Assembly: GCA_050246635.1 (NCBI GenBank) | Contig: JBFWVR010000012.1 | Span: 97,693-161,692, forward strand | Direction of reading: 5' to 3' | Length of the DNA stretch: 64,000 nt | Source: JBFWVR01 sp050246635 | GTDB taxonomy: Bacteria > Acidobacteriota > Vicinamibacteria > Vicinamibacterales > UBA2999 | Part shown: positions 15,241-23,367 of the stretch, piece by piece | Position numbering within the stretch: the stretch's first letter is position 1 | Layout of the letters: the number at the start of each line of letters is the position of its first letter | Translations under genes and position numbers: made by a program | Notes under the pieces: generated by a model | Seen by the model: only the letters and a program-made list of their open reading frames with translations | The model's database searches: none | Told to the model about the DNA's origin: nothing

Positions 15241-16917
15241 ATGTCCCGAGCCGCCGCCCTGCTCCTCGCCGTCCTGCTCGCCGCCGGCTGCCAGCAGCCG
15301 CCGCATTACGACGTCCTGATCACGAACGGCCAGGTCTACGACGGCCTGGGCGCCCCGGCGGTGCAGGCCAGCGTCGCCATCGCAGACGGGAAGGTCGTGG
15401 CCGTCGGCGCGCCGGAGGGCGCCACGGCCGATCTCGTGGTCGACGCCGCCGGCCAGGCGGTGGCCCCGGGGTTCATCAACATGCTGAGCTGGGCGGACGA
15501 GCCGCTGCTCGTCGACGGGCGCTCGCAGAGCGACATCCGGCAGGGCGTCACGCTCGAGGTGTTCGGCGAGGGCTGGTCCATGGGGCCGCTGTCCGACGTG
15601 ATGCGGCAGGGCGTCGTCGACGGGCAGGGGGACCTGACGTTTCCCGTGACCTGGAGCACGCTCGGCGGGTACTTCGAGACGCTCGAGCGGCAGGGCATCT
15701 CGCCCAACGTCGCGTCGTTCGTGGGCGCGACGACGGTGCGCATCCACGAGGTGGGCTACGCCGACCGCGAGCCGACGACCGAGGAGCTCGCCCGCATGAA
15801 GGACCTGGTCCGCGAGGGCATGCGCGACGGCGCGCTCGGCGTCGGCTCCTCGCTCATCTATGCGCCGGCGTTCTACGCGAAGACGCCGGAGCTCATCGAG
15901 CTCTCGCGCGCGGCCGCCGAGTCGGGTGGCATGTACATCTCGCACATGCGCAGCGAAGGTGCCGCCCTGCTCGAGGCCATCGATGAGCTCATCACCATCG
16001 CGCGCGAGGCAGGCGTGCCGGCCGAGATCTACCACTTCAAGGCCGCCGGGCGCGACAACTGGGACAAGGTCGACGCCGCGATCGCGAAGGTCGAGGCCGC
16101 GCGCGCCGAGGGCCTGCGCATCACGGCCGACATGTACACCTACCCCGCCGGCGCCACCGGCCTCAACGCGACGATGCCGCCATGGGTGCAGGAAGGGGGC
16201 TACGAGCAGTGGGTCGCGCGGATGAAGGACCCGGCCATGCGCGCCCGCCTGCGGCGCGAGATGGCCACGCCCACCGCGGAGTGGGAGAACTTCTTCACCG
16301 GCGCCGGTCCGGACGGCATCCTGCTCGTCGGGTTCAAGAGCGAGGCGCTCAAGCCGCTGACCGGCAAGACCCTCGCCGAGGTCGCGGCGATGCGGGGCAC
16401 CTCACCTGCCGACACGGCGATGGACCTCGTCATCGAGGACGGCAGCCGCGTCGAGGCCGTGTACTTCCTGATGTCGGAGGACAACCTGCGCCGGCAGCTC
16501 CGGCTCCCGTGGGTCAGCCTCGCATCCGATGCCGGTTCCATCGCGCCGGAAGGGCCGTTCCTGCTGTCGAACCCGCACCCGCGCGCCTACGGCAACTTCG
16601 CGCGCTGGCTCGGGCGCTACGTGCGCGACGAGCAGCTCGTGCCGCTCGCCGAGGGCATCCGCCGGCTGACGTCCCTGCCGGCCGACAACCTGGGGCTGGC
16701 CGATCGTGGACGCCTCACGCCTGGCGCCTGGGCGGACGTCGTCGTCTTCGATCCCGCGACGATTGCCGACCACGCGACGTTCGAGGCGCCACACCAGTAC
16801 GCGACGGGCGTACGCGACGTCTTCGTGAACGGAGTCGCGGTGCTGCGGGACGGCGAGCACACCGGGGCCACGCCCGGCCGCGCGGTGCGGGGGCCGGGTT
16901 ATGCCGCGTCGCGCTGA
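15241..16917 (+). CDS. N-acyl-D-amino-acid deacylase-like amidohydrolase lipoprotein
   Basis: A 558-residue protein. LLAVLLAAGC is a lipobox with Cys17, so it is probably membrane-anchored. The body matches the D-aminoacylase branch of the amidohydrolase superfamily: VLITNGQVYDGLG, GLRITADMYTYPAGATGL, MYISHMRSEG, PAEIYHFKA, WVSLASDAG and a C-terminal GLADRGRLTPGAWADVVVFD. Oddly, the usual PGFIDxHTH metal motif reads PGFINMLSWAD, so both His are replaced, and the GNCG that supplies the bridging Cys in D-aminoacylase reads GEGW. Activity may be altered. The 3' end overlaps the convergent ABC permease gene by 19 nt. Confidence 0.85.
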   Translation: MSRAAALLLAVLLAAGCQQPPHYDVLITNGQVYDGLGAPAVQASVAIADGKVVAVGAPEGATADLVVDAAGQAVAPGFINMLSWADEPLLVDGRSQSDIRQGVTLEVFGEGWSMGPLSDVMRQGVVDGQGDLTFPVTWSTLGGYFETLERQGISPNVASFVGATTVRIHEVGYADREPTTEELARMKDLVREGMRDGALGVGSSLIYAPAFYAKTPELIELSRAAAESGGMYISHMRSEGAALLEAIDELITIAREAGVPAEIYHFKAAGRDNWDKVDAAIAKVEAARAEGLRITADMYTYPAGATGLNATMPPWVQEGGYEQWVARMKDPAMRARLRREMATPTAEWENFFTGAGPDGILLVGFKSEALKPLTGKTLAEVAAMRGTSPADTAMDLVIEDGSRVEAVYFLMSEDNLRRQLRLPWVSLASDAGSIAPEGPFLLSNPHPRAYGNFARWLGRYVRDEQLVPLAEGIRRLTSLPADNLGLADRGRLTPGAWADVVVFDPATIADHATFEAPHQYATGVRDVFVNGVAVLRDGEHTGATPGRAVRGPGYAASR

Positions 16918-19022
16918 CGGCCGCTGCGCCAGAGAATCCAGAGCGAGAGCAGGAGCACGGCGGCGGCGGCGACGTGCACCACCGGATCGAGCTCGCCGAG
17001 CGACCAGCCGGAGTCCGGCAGCAGGAAGGCCGCGCCGTTGTTCAGCGCGTGCCAGGCCATGGCGGGGAAGATCGAGCCACTCAGGATCGTCACGGTTGCC
17101 AGCAGCACGCCGAGGAAGGCCGTCGGCAGCAGGCGGAACAGCGACATGTGGAAGAGCCCGAAGATGACGCCGGTCAGCAGCGCGGCCGTCCACGGCCGGT
17201 AGAACCGCCGCAGTGACTGGAGCAGCACACCGCGGAAGGCGATCTCCTCGCAGACCCCGGGCAGCAGCGTCAGCATCGGCAGGAGCGACCAGAACGGCAT
17301 GTCGTCCGGCAGCAGGTACTGGCTGAAGCTCTCCATCATCTCGCGGGGCACGGGCACGACGAGGTCGGCGAGCCGGAAGACGGCCACTCCCGTGATGAGG
17401 CCCGCCGGCGCGCCGGCAAGCACGGCAATCCACGCGGGCCAGGCGGGCGCGCGCCAGGCCAGCACCTGCGTCCACGTCAGCCCGTAGCGCCTGATGAAGA
17501 GGAGCGAGCCGCCCAGGAAGATCCCCGGCAGGTTGATCAGGAGCTGTGCGCGGATGTCGAGATCGGCGCCGAGGTTGAGGTCGACGAGTAGCAGGACCGC
17601 CCACATTCCCGCGAACCAGGTGAAGACATGGCCCGGCCGCAGGACCGGCACACCGGGCCGCACCTCGAGATCGCCGGCGCCCGGCACGATCAGGCGCTCG
17701 GTCGACAACGCCTGCTCGGCCTGGCGCATCAACCAGCCGGCAGCGGCCAGCGTGACCAGCCATGCGGCGGCCAGGAAGGGCAGGTCCACCCGGTCCGTCA
17801 GCATCTCCTTCACCCCGATGCTGATGTTGGCGATGGGCACCAGCACGATGGCCGAACGCAACGGGAGCGAGGGCAGGGCGGCCGCCAGCGCCGGAGCCAC
17901 GCACGCGAGCAGCACCGGCATGAACAGCAGCTGTGCCTCGCGGTAGGAGCGCGCATAGCCGGAGACCAGCAGCAGCGCCGCGGAGACGAGGGCCGCGACC
18001 GGCAGGACGAAGAGCAGCAGGCCGGCCGCCAGCCCCGGCGTGACGACCGCCGCGAGATCGCGGGCCGCGGGGATCAGCTCCAGCCGTGCGTAGGCGAGCA
18101 GGTTTCCCACCTGGATGGCCGTGATCGCGACCGCGACGGCGAGCACGACCAGGAACTTCGCCGCGACGATCTCGCGGCGCGTGGCGGCCGAGGTCAGGAG
18201 GGTCTCCAGGGTGCCGCGTTCCTTCTCCCCGGCCAGCGTGTCCTGCGCCACCACGGCCCCGCCGGCGAACAGGAAGAACATGAGCAGGGCGGTCGCGATG
18301 CGGCCGAGCGCGAGGCCGGCCACGCGCTCGTCGCTGGCGATGCTCACGGCGTCGAGCGGCAGCACGGTGCCGGGCGGCGGGCCACCGGCCGCCTCGAGGC
18401 GCACGGCGCGCTGGCGCTCGCGCTCGGCCGCGAGCCGCACTCGCAGGCGGTCCGCGCCGGCCTCCGACTGGTCGCGGTCCCCGCGGTAGACGATCGTGAG
18501 GGCCGTCACGTCCGGCGGGAGCGCCTCGTACCGATCCGCCGGATCGCCCTCCTCGTCCGCATCCTCGTCCTGGTCCTCGCCGGTCTCGCCGTCCCGGTCG
18601 CGGTCGCCGGCCGCACGGATGGCCTCGCGTGCCTGGCGCCGGGCCTCCACCGTCCCGGCGCGGACATAGACGTCGAGGGTGCCGTCGGCGAGCGCCGCGT
18701 CGGCATCCGCCACGTCGAGGCGCCGAAACGTCGCCGCGCCGGCGTCCTCGGCCCCTGGCGTGTCGGCTGGCAGCGGGTGTGCCAGCGCCTCGTCCAGGAT
18801 GTCTCGCGCCTGCGCGGCGCGCGGTCCCTCGACCGCGTAGTGGTACTCCCGCGCCGCGAGCTCGCGCTCCCGGCGTTCCTCCGCCGCACGCGACGCGAAC
18901 AGCATCACCGGCATGACGAGCAGCGGCAGGACGATCGACATCACGACCGTGCGGCGATCGCGCAGCAGGGTGCGGAGCTCCGTGCCGGCGATCGTCAGGA
19001 CGCGGGACGCGGCCGGCCTCAT
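16899..19022 (-). CDS. ABC-2 type permease fused to CPBP (CAAX-like) intramembrane protease
   Basis: A 707-residue protein. The first part is a NatB-like ABC-2 permease: one N-terminal membrane segment, a long extracytoplasmic loop, then five or so segments with GEKERGTLETLLTSAATRRE. The last third is a CPBP-family domain: CEEIAFRGVLLQSLRRF near residue 590, FGLFHMSLFRLLPTAFLG, and MAWHALNN, carrying the conserved Glu-Glu and two His. Residues 140-163 form an acidic DxDxDG-containing insert in the loop. ATG 19022 overlaps the ATPase stop codon by 4 nt (ATGA). It is third in a three-gene exporter operon. Confidence 0.9.
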   Translation of the reverse strand: MRPAASRVLTIAGTELRTLLRDRRTVVMSIVLPLLVMPVMLFASRAAEERRERELAAREYHYAVEGPRAAQARDILDEALAHPLPADTPGAEDAGAATFRRLDVADADAALADGTLDVYVRAGTVEARRQAREAIRAAGDRDRDGETGEDQDEDADEEGDPADRYEALPPDVTALTIVYRGDRDQSEAGADRLRVRLAAERERQRAVRLEAAGGPPPGTVLPLDAVSIASDERVAGLALGRIATALLMFFLFAGGAVVAQDTLAGEKERGTLETLLTSAATRREIVAAKFLVVLAVAVAITAIQVGNLLAYARLELIPAARDLAAVVTPGLAAGLLLFVLPVAALVSAALLLVSGYARSYREAQLLFMPVLLACVAPALAAALPSLPLRSAIVLVPIANISIGVKEMLTDRVDLPFLAAAWLVTLAAAGWLMRQAEQALSTERLIVPGAGDLEVRPGVPVLRPGHVFTWFAGMWAVLLLVDLNLGADLDIRAQLLINLPGIFLGGSLLFIRRYGLTWTQVLAWRAPAWPAWIAVLAGAPAGLITGVAVFRLADLVVPVPREMMESFSQYLLPDDMPFWSLLPMLTLLPGVCEEIAFRGVLLQSLRRFYRPWTAALLTGVIFGLFHMSLFRLLPTAFLGVLLATVTILSGSIFPAMAWHALNNGAAFLLPDSGWSLGELDPVVHVAAAAVLLLSLWILWRSGRQRDAA

Positions 19023-19786
19023 CCCGCGGACCCCGGTGCGGCGCTGGCCCGCTCCACGTAGTGGACGAAGATGTCCTCGAGGTAGTGGCGGCCCGTGGCC
19101 GAACGGAGCGCGTCGAGGGTGTCGCAGGCGTGGATCCGGCCGCGGTGGATGATGGCGATGCGATCGCAGAGGCGCTCGGCCTCGCTCATGATGTGGGTGG
19201 AGAAGATGATCGTCTTGCCGTCGGCCTTGAGCTCGGCGATGACCTTCTGCATCTCGAGCGCGTTCAGGACGTCCAGGCCGACCGTCGGCTCGTCGAAGAT
19301 GAGCACGGGCGGATCGTGCGCGACGGTCCGCGCGATCGAGACCTTCTGCTTCATGCCCTGCGAGAGCCGGTCGATGCGCGCGGCCGCGTACTCCCCGATC
19401 CCGAAGCGGGTGATGAGCGACCCGACGCGCGCGGGAATCTGCGCGGGCGGGTACCCGTTGATGCGGGCGAAGAAGTCGAGCGTCTCACGCGCGGTGAGCC
19501 GCGGGTAGAGCGCGGTGCTCGACGAGTAGAAGCCGAGGCGCCGCCGGACCTCCTCCGGCTGCCGGGCCGCGTCGAAGCCCATGACCGTCGCCGTGCCCGC
19601 CGTCGGCGTGAGGATGGTCGACAGCATGCGCAGCGTCGTCGTCTTGCCCGCGCCGTTGGCGCCGAGCAGGCCGAAGATCTCGCCCGGACGGCACGCGAAG
19701 TCGATGCCGTCCACGGCGTGCACCTCACCGCGGCCCTCGTCGTGAAACACCTTGCGCAGCCCGCGCACCTCGACCGGCAGCGTCAC
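19019..19786 (-). CDS. ABC transporter ATP-binding protein, NatA-like
   Basis: A 255-residue ATPase with Walker A GANGAGKTT, signature LSQGMKQKVSIAR, Walker B VLIFDEPTVGLD and a switch His in IFSTHIMSEAERLCD. GTG 19786 is chosen because it overlaps the upstream permease stop by 4 nt (GTGA) and gives a normal ABC start (PVEVRGLRKVFH); the frame upstream of it is only a shadow of the permease gene. With its two permease neighbours it should power an ABC-2 exporter of the NatAB type, exporting Na+ or another substrate. Confidence 0.92.
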   Translation of the reverse strand: MTLPVEVRGLRKVFHDEGRGEVHAVDGIDFACRPGEIFGLLGANGAGKTTTLRMLSTILTPTAGTATVMGFDAARQPEEVRRRLGFYSSSTALYPRLTARETLDFFARINGYPPAQIPARVGSLITRFGIGEYAAARIDRLSQGMKQKVSIARTVAHDPPVLIFDEPTVGLDVLNALEMQKVIAELKADGKTIIFSTHIMSEAERLCDRIAIIHRGRIHACDTLDALRSATGRHYLEDIFVHYVERASAAPGSAG

Positions 19787-21060
19787 CGTCTCCGTCCCCT
19801 TCCCGCCCCGAGCACCCTCGTCCGGACGAAGGCGGGGAGCCCGCCGGCGAACGAGCCGAGGCCGACGTCCTCGGCCTCGGTGATGAGCGTCGCCAGCTTC
19901 ACCAGCGCCGCGACGGCGGCCAGCGTCACCACGGCCGTCATCGCCATCTGTGGCGCCCGGAACACGCCCGCGAAGGCGTCGCGGGTGACGAGCGCGATGT
20001 TGATGACCGGGACCGCCGCCAGCCGCATCGTGAACTCCGCGCCACGCGAGCCCAGGAACACGGTGGGCAGCAACACGGCCAGGTAGAAGGGCGTGATGAG
20101 CGTCTGGCCCTCGCGGAACGTCCTCGCGAACGAGGCGAAGACCATCATGCCCGCCGCGATGAACGACGCCAGCAGCAGCGCCGCGACCGCGAGGACCGGC
20201 AGCGCCGACCACGGCACCGAGAAGTCGACGCCCGTCGTGTCGCCGGTGAGCGGCGTCAGCACCCCCCGCATCGTCAGGGTCATGGCCGTGACGTTGAGCA
20301 GGCCCGCGAGCCCGCCGAACGTCGCGACATGGAGGAACTTCGCCGCCGTCACGCTGGTGCGGCTGGCGGCCGTCGTCATCAGGGTCTCCCAGGTGTGGCG
20401 TTCGCGCTCGCCGGCCGTCGTGTCGATGGCCGGATAGAAGCACCCGATGGCGACCATCACGACGAAGAACAGCGGGAGCATGAGGCCGAGCACCTGGGCG
20501 CCCATCTGCTCGGAGGTGGCCGTGTTCTGCTCGTCCACGGCGAAGGCCGCCCACGCGCCGGCATCCAGTCCGTGCGCGCCCGCCGTGGCCCGCACGGTGA
20601 CGGCCCGGGCGGTCTCGACGGCCGCCGACACGCGGCGGCGCGCGGCCGAACTGCGCTCGCGCGCGCCGTCGTACCGCAGGGTCAGGCGGGGCGTCCCGGC
20701 GCCGCCGCCTGGCGTGGCCTCGAGCACGGCGTCGACCCGGCCCGCGGCGAGGGCGTCGGCTGCCGGCCCGGCGGTGAGGTCGTCCTCCAGGACGATGCCG
20801 TCGGTCTCCGCGAGGCGATCCCGCAGCGCCGGTCCCCCGGGGACGTCCACGAGGCCGGGGATCGCGAGCCGTGACGCCAGGTCGTCCGTCTGGCCGCGGA
20901 CGAAGGCGACGCCGGTGAACGTCAGCCAGAGAATGGCCGGGTAGAGGACGATGGGGATGACGATCGAATTGACGATGATGCTGCGCTCCCGGAGGGCGGA
21001 GCGCACTTCCCAGGCGTAGAGGGTTACAATCTCGCGCCAGCGGGGCATGGGCGGACCCAT
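19783..21060 (-). CDS. ABC-2 type permease, NatB-like
   Basis: A 425-residue membrane protein: one N-terminal segment (SIIVNSIVIPIVLYPAILWL), a loop of about 150 residues outside the membrane, then about five segments with GERERHTWETLMTTAASRTS, a word shared with the third gene of the operon. ATG 21060 is preceded at 5 nt by GGGAG; a further in-frame ATG lies 12 nt on. It is first in the operon and is divergent from the proline dehydrogenase gene, with 41 nt between their starts, so promoters must overlap. Confidence 0.9.
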   Translation of the reverse strand: MGPPMPRWREIVTLYAWEVRSALRERSIIVNSIVIPIVLYPAILWLTFTGVAFVRGQTDDLASRLAIPGLVDVPGGPALRDRLAETDGIVLEDDLTAGPAADALAAGRVDAVLEATPGGGAGTPRLTLRYDGARERSSAARRRVSAAVETARAVTVRATAGAHGLDAGAWAAFAVDEQNTATSEQMGAQVLGLMLPLFFVVMVAIGCFYPAIDTTAGERERHTWETLMTTAASRTSVTAAKFLHVATFGGLAGLLNVTAMTLTMRGVLTPLTGDTTGVDFSVPWSALPVLAVAALLLASFIAAGMMVFASFARTFREGQTLITPFYLAVLLPTVFLGSRGAEFTMRLAAVPVINIALVTRDAFAGVFRAPQMAMTAVVTLAAVAALVKLATLITEAEDVGLGSFAGGLPAFVRTRVLGAGRGRRR

Positions 21061-21101
21061 GCTACTCCCAATCCGGGAACCGCACACGGAGGAGTGCACG
21101 G

Positions 21102-22031
21102 ATGTCGGTGATGCGGTCGGTGCTCCTGGCGGCCTCGGAAAGCCGGTGGCTGCGCGAGCGGGCGTCGAAGGCGCCCTTTGTCAGGCGGTCGGTGTCCCGT
21201 TTCATGCCTGGTGAGTCGTTCGACGACATGCTCGTCGCCGCGCGCGGGCTGGCCGAGGGGGGCATCGGCGCCGTCTTCACGCGGTTGGGGGAGGGTGTGC
21301 GTGAACTGTCCGAGGCAGACGCGGTCGCCGCGCATTACGTCGAGGGGCTGGGCCGCATCGGCGCGGCCGGCCTGTCGGCGGAGCCCTCGATCAAGCTGAC
21401 CCAGCTGGGCCTGGACATCGACGCCGAGCAGGGCTACCGCAATGCCCGCGCCGTGGCGGAGGCCGCCCGGGCGGCCCGGCAGTATCTCTGGGTGGACATG
21501 GAGCAGTCGGGCTACGTCGACGCGACGCTGGACGTGGTCCGGCGGCTCCGCCAGGACTTCACGGATGTCGGCGTGTGCCTGCAGGCCTACCTGCACCGGA
21601 CGCCCGAGGACCTCGAGTCGCTGATGGCGGCCGGCATCGGCATCCGCCTCGTCAAGGGCGCCTACATGGAGCCCGAGACGGTCGCCATCCAGAAGAAGAG
21701 CGGCGTCGACGCGGCATACGCCTCGCTGGCGCGCACCATGGTGGCCCCGGCGTCGCGGGCCGCGGGGGCGCGTGCGGTGTTCGGGACGCACGATCCGGTG
21801 CTCATCGAGACGATCCGCTCGGGCGCGTCGGCGGCCGGCGTCGCGAAGAGCGCGTACGAGTTCCACATGCTCTACGGCATCCAGCGGGCGGAGCAGCAGC
21901 GCCTCGCTTCGGCGGGCGCGGGGATCCGGGTGCTCATCGCGTACGGGGAGTACTGGTACCCCTGGTACATGCGGCGGCTGGCCGAGCGGCCGGCCAACGT
22001 GTGGTTCGTGGTGAAGAACCTGGTGGGCTGA
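21102..22031 (+). CDS. Proline dehydrogenase, monofunctional
   Basis: A 309-residue FAD enzyme that oxidises proline to pyrroline-5-carboxylate. Diagnostic segments: SIKLTQLGLD, LWVDMEQSGYVDATLDV, VGVCLQAYLHRT, IRLVKGAYMEP, YEFHMLYGI and GEYWYPWYMRRLAERPANV, which contains the Arg-Arg pair that binds the proline carboxylate. Length fits the stand-alone PRODH of bacteria that keep P5C dehydrogenase as a separate gene; no such gene is in the window. GGAGGAG precedes ATG 21102. A pyrimidine-free 3-nt gap separates it from the convergent rluE. Confidence 0.93.
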   Translation: MSVMRSVLLAASESRWLRERASKAPFVRRSVSRFMPGESFDDMLVAARGLAEGGIGAVFTRLGEGVRELSEADAVAAHYVEGLGRIGAAGLSAEPSIKLTQLGLDIDAEQGYRNARAVAEAARAARQYLWVDMEQSGYVDATLDVVRRLRQDFTDVGVCLQAYLHRTPEDLESLMAAGIGIRLVKGAYMEPETVAIQKKSGVDAAYASLARTMVAPASRAAGARAVFGTHDPVLIETIRSGASAAGVAKSAYEFHMLYGIQRAEQQRLASAGAGIRVLIAYGEYWYPWYMRRLAERPANVWFVVKNLVG

Positions 22032-22034
22032 CGC

Positions 22035-22568
22035 TCACCGCACCCGGCGCCACGCGCCGGGCTCGAGGCCCTCGAGCGTCCAGTCGCCGATGGCCCAGCG
22101 CACGAGCCGCAGGGTGGGATGGCCGACGGCCGCCGTCATGCGCCGCACCTGCCGGTTGCGTCCTTCGGTGAGGGTCAATGCGATCCAGCTCGTGGGGATG
22201 TGGCGGCGCTCCCGAATGGGCGGCACGCGGGGCCAGAGCGAGGGCGGATCGAGGACCGCGGCTCGCGCGGGACGGGTCCGCCCGTCCTTCAGCGTCACGC
22301 CCGCGCGCAGCGCCGCGAGGGCGGCGTCGTCCGGGAGCCCCTCGACTTGAACCCAGTACACTTTCGGCAGCTTGTGGGCGGGGTGCGCGACGCGGGCCTG
22401 CGTGGCGCCGTCGTCGGTCAGCAGCACGAGGCCCTCGCTGTCGGCGTCGAGCCGCCCGGCCGGGTAGACACGTGGCACGGGGACGTAATCGGCGAGGGTC
22501 GGCCGGCCGGCCCCGTCGGTGAACTGGCACAGGACGCCGTACGGCTTGTTCAGCAGGATGAGGCTCAC
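22035..22568 (-). CDS. rluE: 23S rRNA pseudouridine synthase RluE
   Basis: A 177-residue enzyme that closely follows E. coli RluE from end to end, judged from memory: LILLNKPYGVLCQFTD, YPAGRLDADSEGLVLLT with the catalytic Asp in GRLD, KVYWVQVEG, LWPRVPPIRERRHIPTSW, EGRNRQVRRMTAAVGHPTLR. It lacks an S4 domain, as RluE does. RluE modifies U2457 of 23S rRNA near the peptidyl transferase centre. ATG 22568 overlaps the upstream small gene's stop codon by 4 nt, so the two are translationally coupled. Confidence 0.92.
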   Translation of the reverse strand: MSLILLNKPYGVLCQFTDGAGRPTLADYVPVPRVYPAGRLDADSEGLVLLTDDGATQARVAHPAHKLPKVYWVQVEGLPDDAALAALRAGVTLKDGRTRPARAAVLDPPSLWPRVPPIRERRHIPTSWIALTLTEGRNRQVRRMTAAVGHPTLRLVRWAIGDWTLEGLEPGAWRRVR

Positions 22569-22864
22569 GTGCGCCGGCGGATAGCCTCGATCTTGCGGTC
22601 GCGTTCGCCCTCGAGCCGGTCGACCTCGCGGCGGTGCTCCTGCTCGGCTTTTTCGCGCTCCTCGTAGGGCAGGAAGGCCGCCGTGCGCGACGTGTGCAGG
22701 ATCTCCTCCTGCGCCAGCCGTGCCGCGTAGACCTGCCGCACGTCCGCGATCTCCGCCTTCTGCGCGTCGCTCAGGGCGGCCGCGCTCACGCCGGCGGCCG
22801 CGTCCTTCTGCCGCAGGCGTTCCATGGCAATCTCGATTGCGCTCTTCGGCGCCTCGTCACTCAT
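22565..22864 (-). CDS. Small charged coiled-coil protein, 99 aa
   Basis: I do not recognise this family. It is soluble and very rich in Ala, Glu, Arg and Lys. Residues from about 25 to the end look like one long helix with coiled-coil heptads (REKAEQEHRREVDRLEGERD). It starts MSDEAPKSAIEIAMERLRQK. The 4-nt overlap with rluE suggests a linked role in RNA or ribosome biology, but that rests only on position. It is divergent from the truncated hemoglobin gene, 37 nt apart. Confidence 0.75.
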   Translation of the reverse strand: MSDEAPKSAIEIAMERLRQKDAAAGVSAAALSDAQKAEIADVRQVYAARLAQEEILHTSRTAAFLPYEEREKAEQEHRREVDRLEGERDRKIEAIRRRT

Positions 22865-22889
22865 CGGTGCATCCTCACGTGCAGGATTC

Positions 22890-22895
22890 TATGAT
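22890..22895 (+). promoter_or_regulatory. Candidate -10 box for a leaderless start
   Basis: TATGAT ends 6 nt before ATG 22902. The GGAAG between them could also act as a weak Shine-Dalgarno if transcription starts further upstream, so leaderless translation is only one reading. Confidence 0.3.
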
Positions 22896-22901
22896 GGAAG
22901 G

Positions 22902-23291
22902 ATGAGCGACGCGACGGTCGTCCCGGACGAGAACCTCTACGCCCGCATCGGCGAGGACGGCTTCACCCGCCTCGTGCACGCCTTCTATGCGCAGGTGCCG
23001 GACGATGATGTCCTCGGTCCCATGTATCCTGCGGATGACCTGGCCGGGGCGGAGGAGCGGCTGCGGGATTTCCTCGTCGGCCGGTTCGGCGGGCCACCGC
23101 GGTACGTCGAGCGGCGCGGCCATCCGCGCCTCCGGATGCGTCACCTGCCCTTCGCGATCGACCAGCGCGCCCGTGATCGATGGATCATGCTGATGGATCG
23201 GGCGCTCGACGCGGCGGCGCTGCCGGCGGACGTGGATCGCACCTTCCGCGAGTTCTTCGCGCAGGTCGCCACCTTCATGATCAACCGATAA
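22902..23291 (+). CDS. Truncated hemoglobin, group II
   Basis: A 129-residue globin of the 2/2 fold. It begins with the YARIGEDGFTRLVHAFYAQV helix and contains GHPRLRMRHLPFAID, the group II pattern in which the second His is the proximal haem ligand. DRWIMLMDRAL is the usual G-helix Trp segment. Such proteins bind O2 or NO and often work in oxygen or nitric-oxide handling. ATG 22902 gives the expected length. An 8-bp repeat array and then a ferredoxin-like gene follow. Confidence 0.93.
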   Translation: MSDATVVPDENLYARIGEDGFTRLVHAFYAQVPDDDVLGPMYPADDLAGAEERLRDFLVGRFGGPPRYVERRGHPRLRMRHLPFAIDQRARDRWIMLMDRALDAAALPADVDRTFREFFAQVATFMINR

Positions 23292-23296
23292 GGCAG

Positions 23297-23350
23297 ATCT
23301 GGTGATTTGGTGATCTGGTGATTTGGTGATCTGGTGATCTTGTGATTTGG
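23297..23350. repeat. 8-bp array (GGTGATYT)
   Basis: About seven tandem units alternate GGTGATCT and GGTGATTT, with one TGTGATTT. It fills the gap between the hemoglobin and YjdI-like genes and ends 10 nt before the latter's Shine-Dalgarno. Confidence 0.85.
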
Positions 23351-23367
23351 TCAGCGAGGAGGACCTG

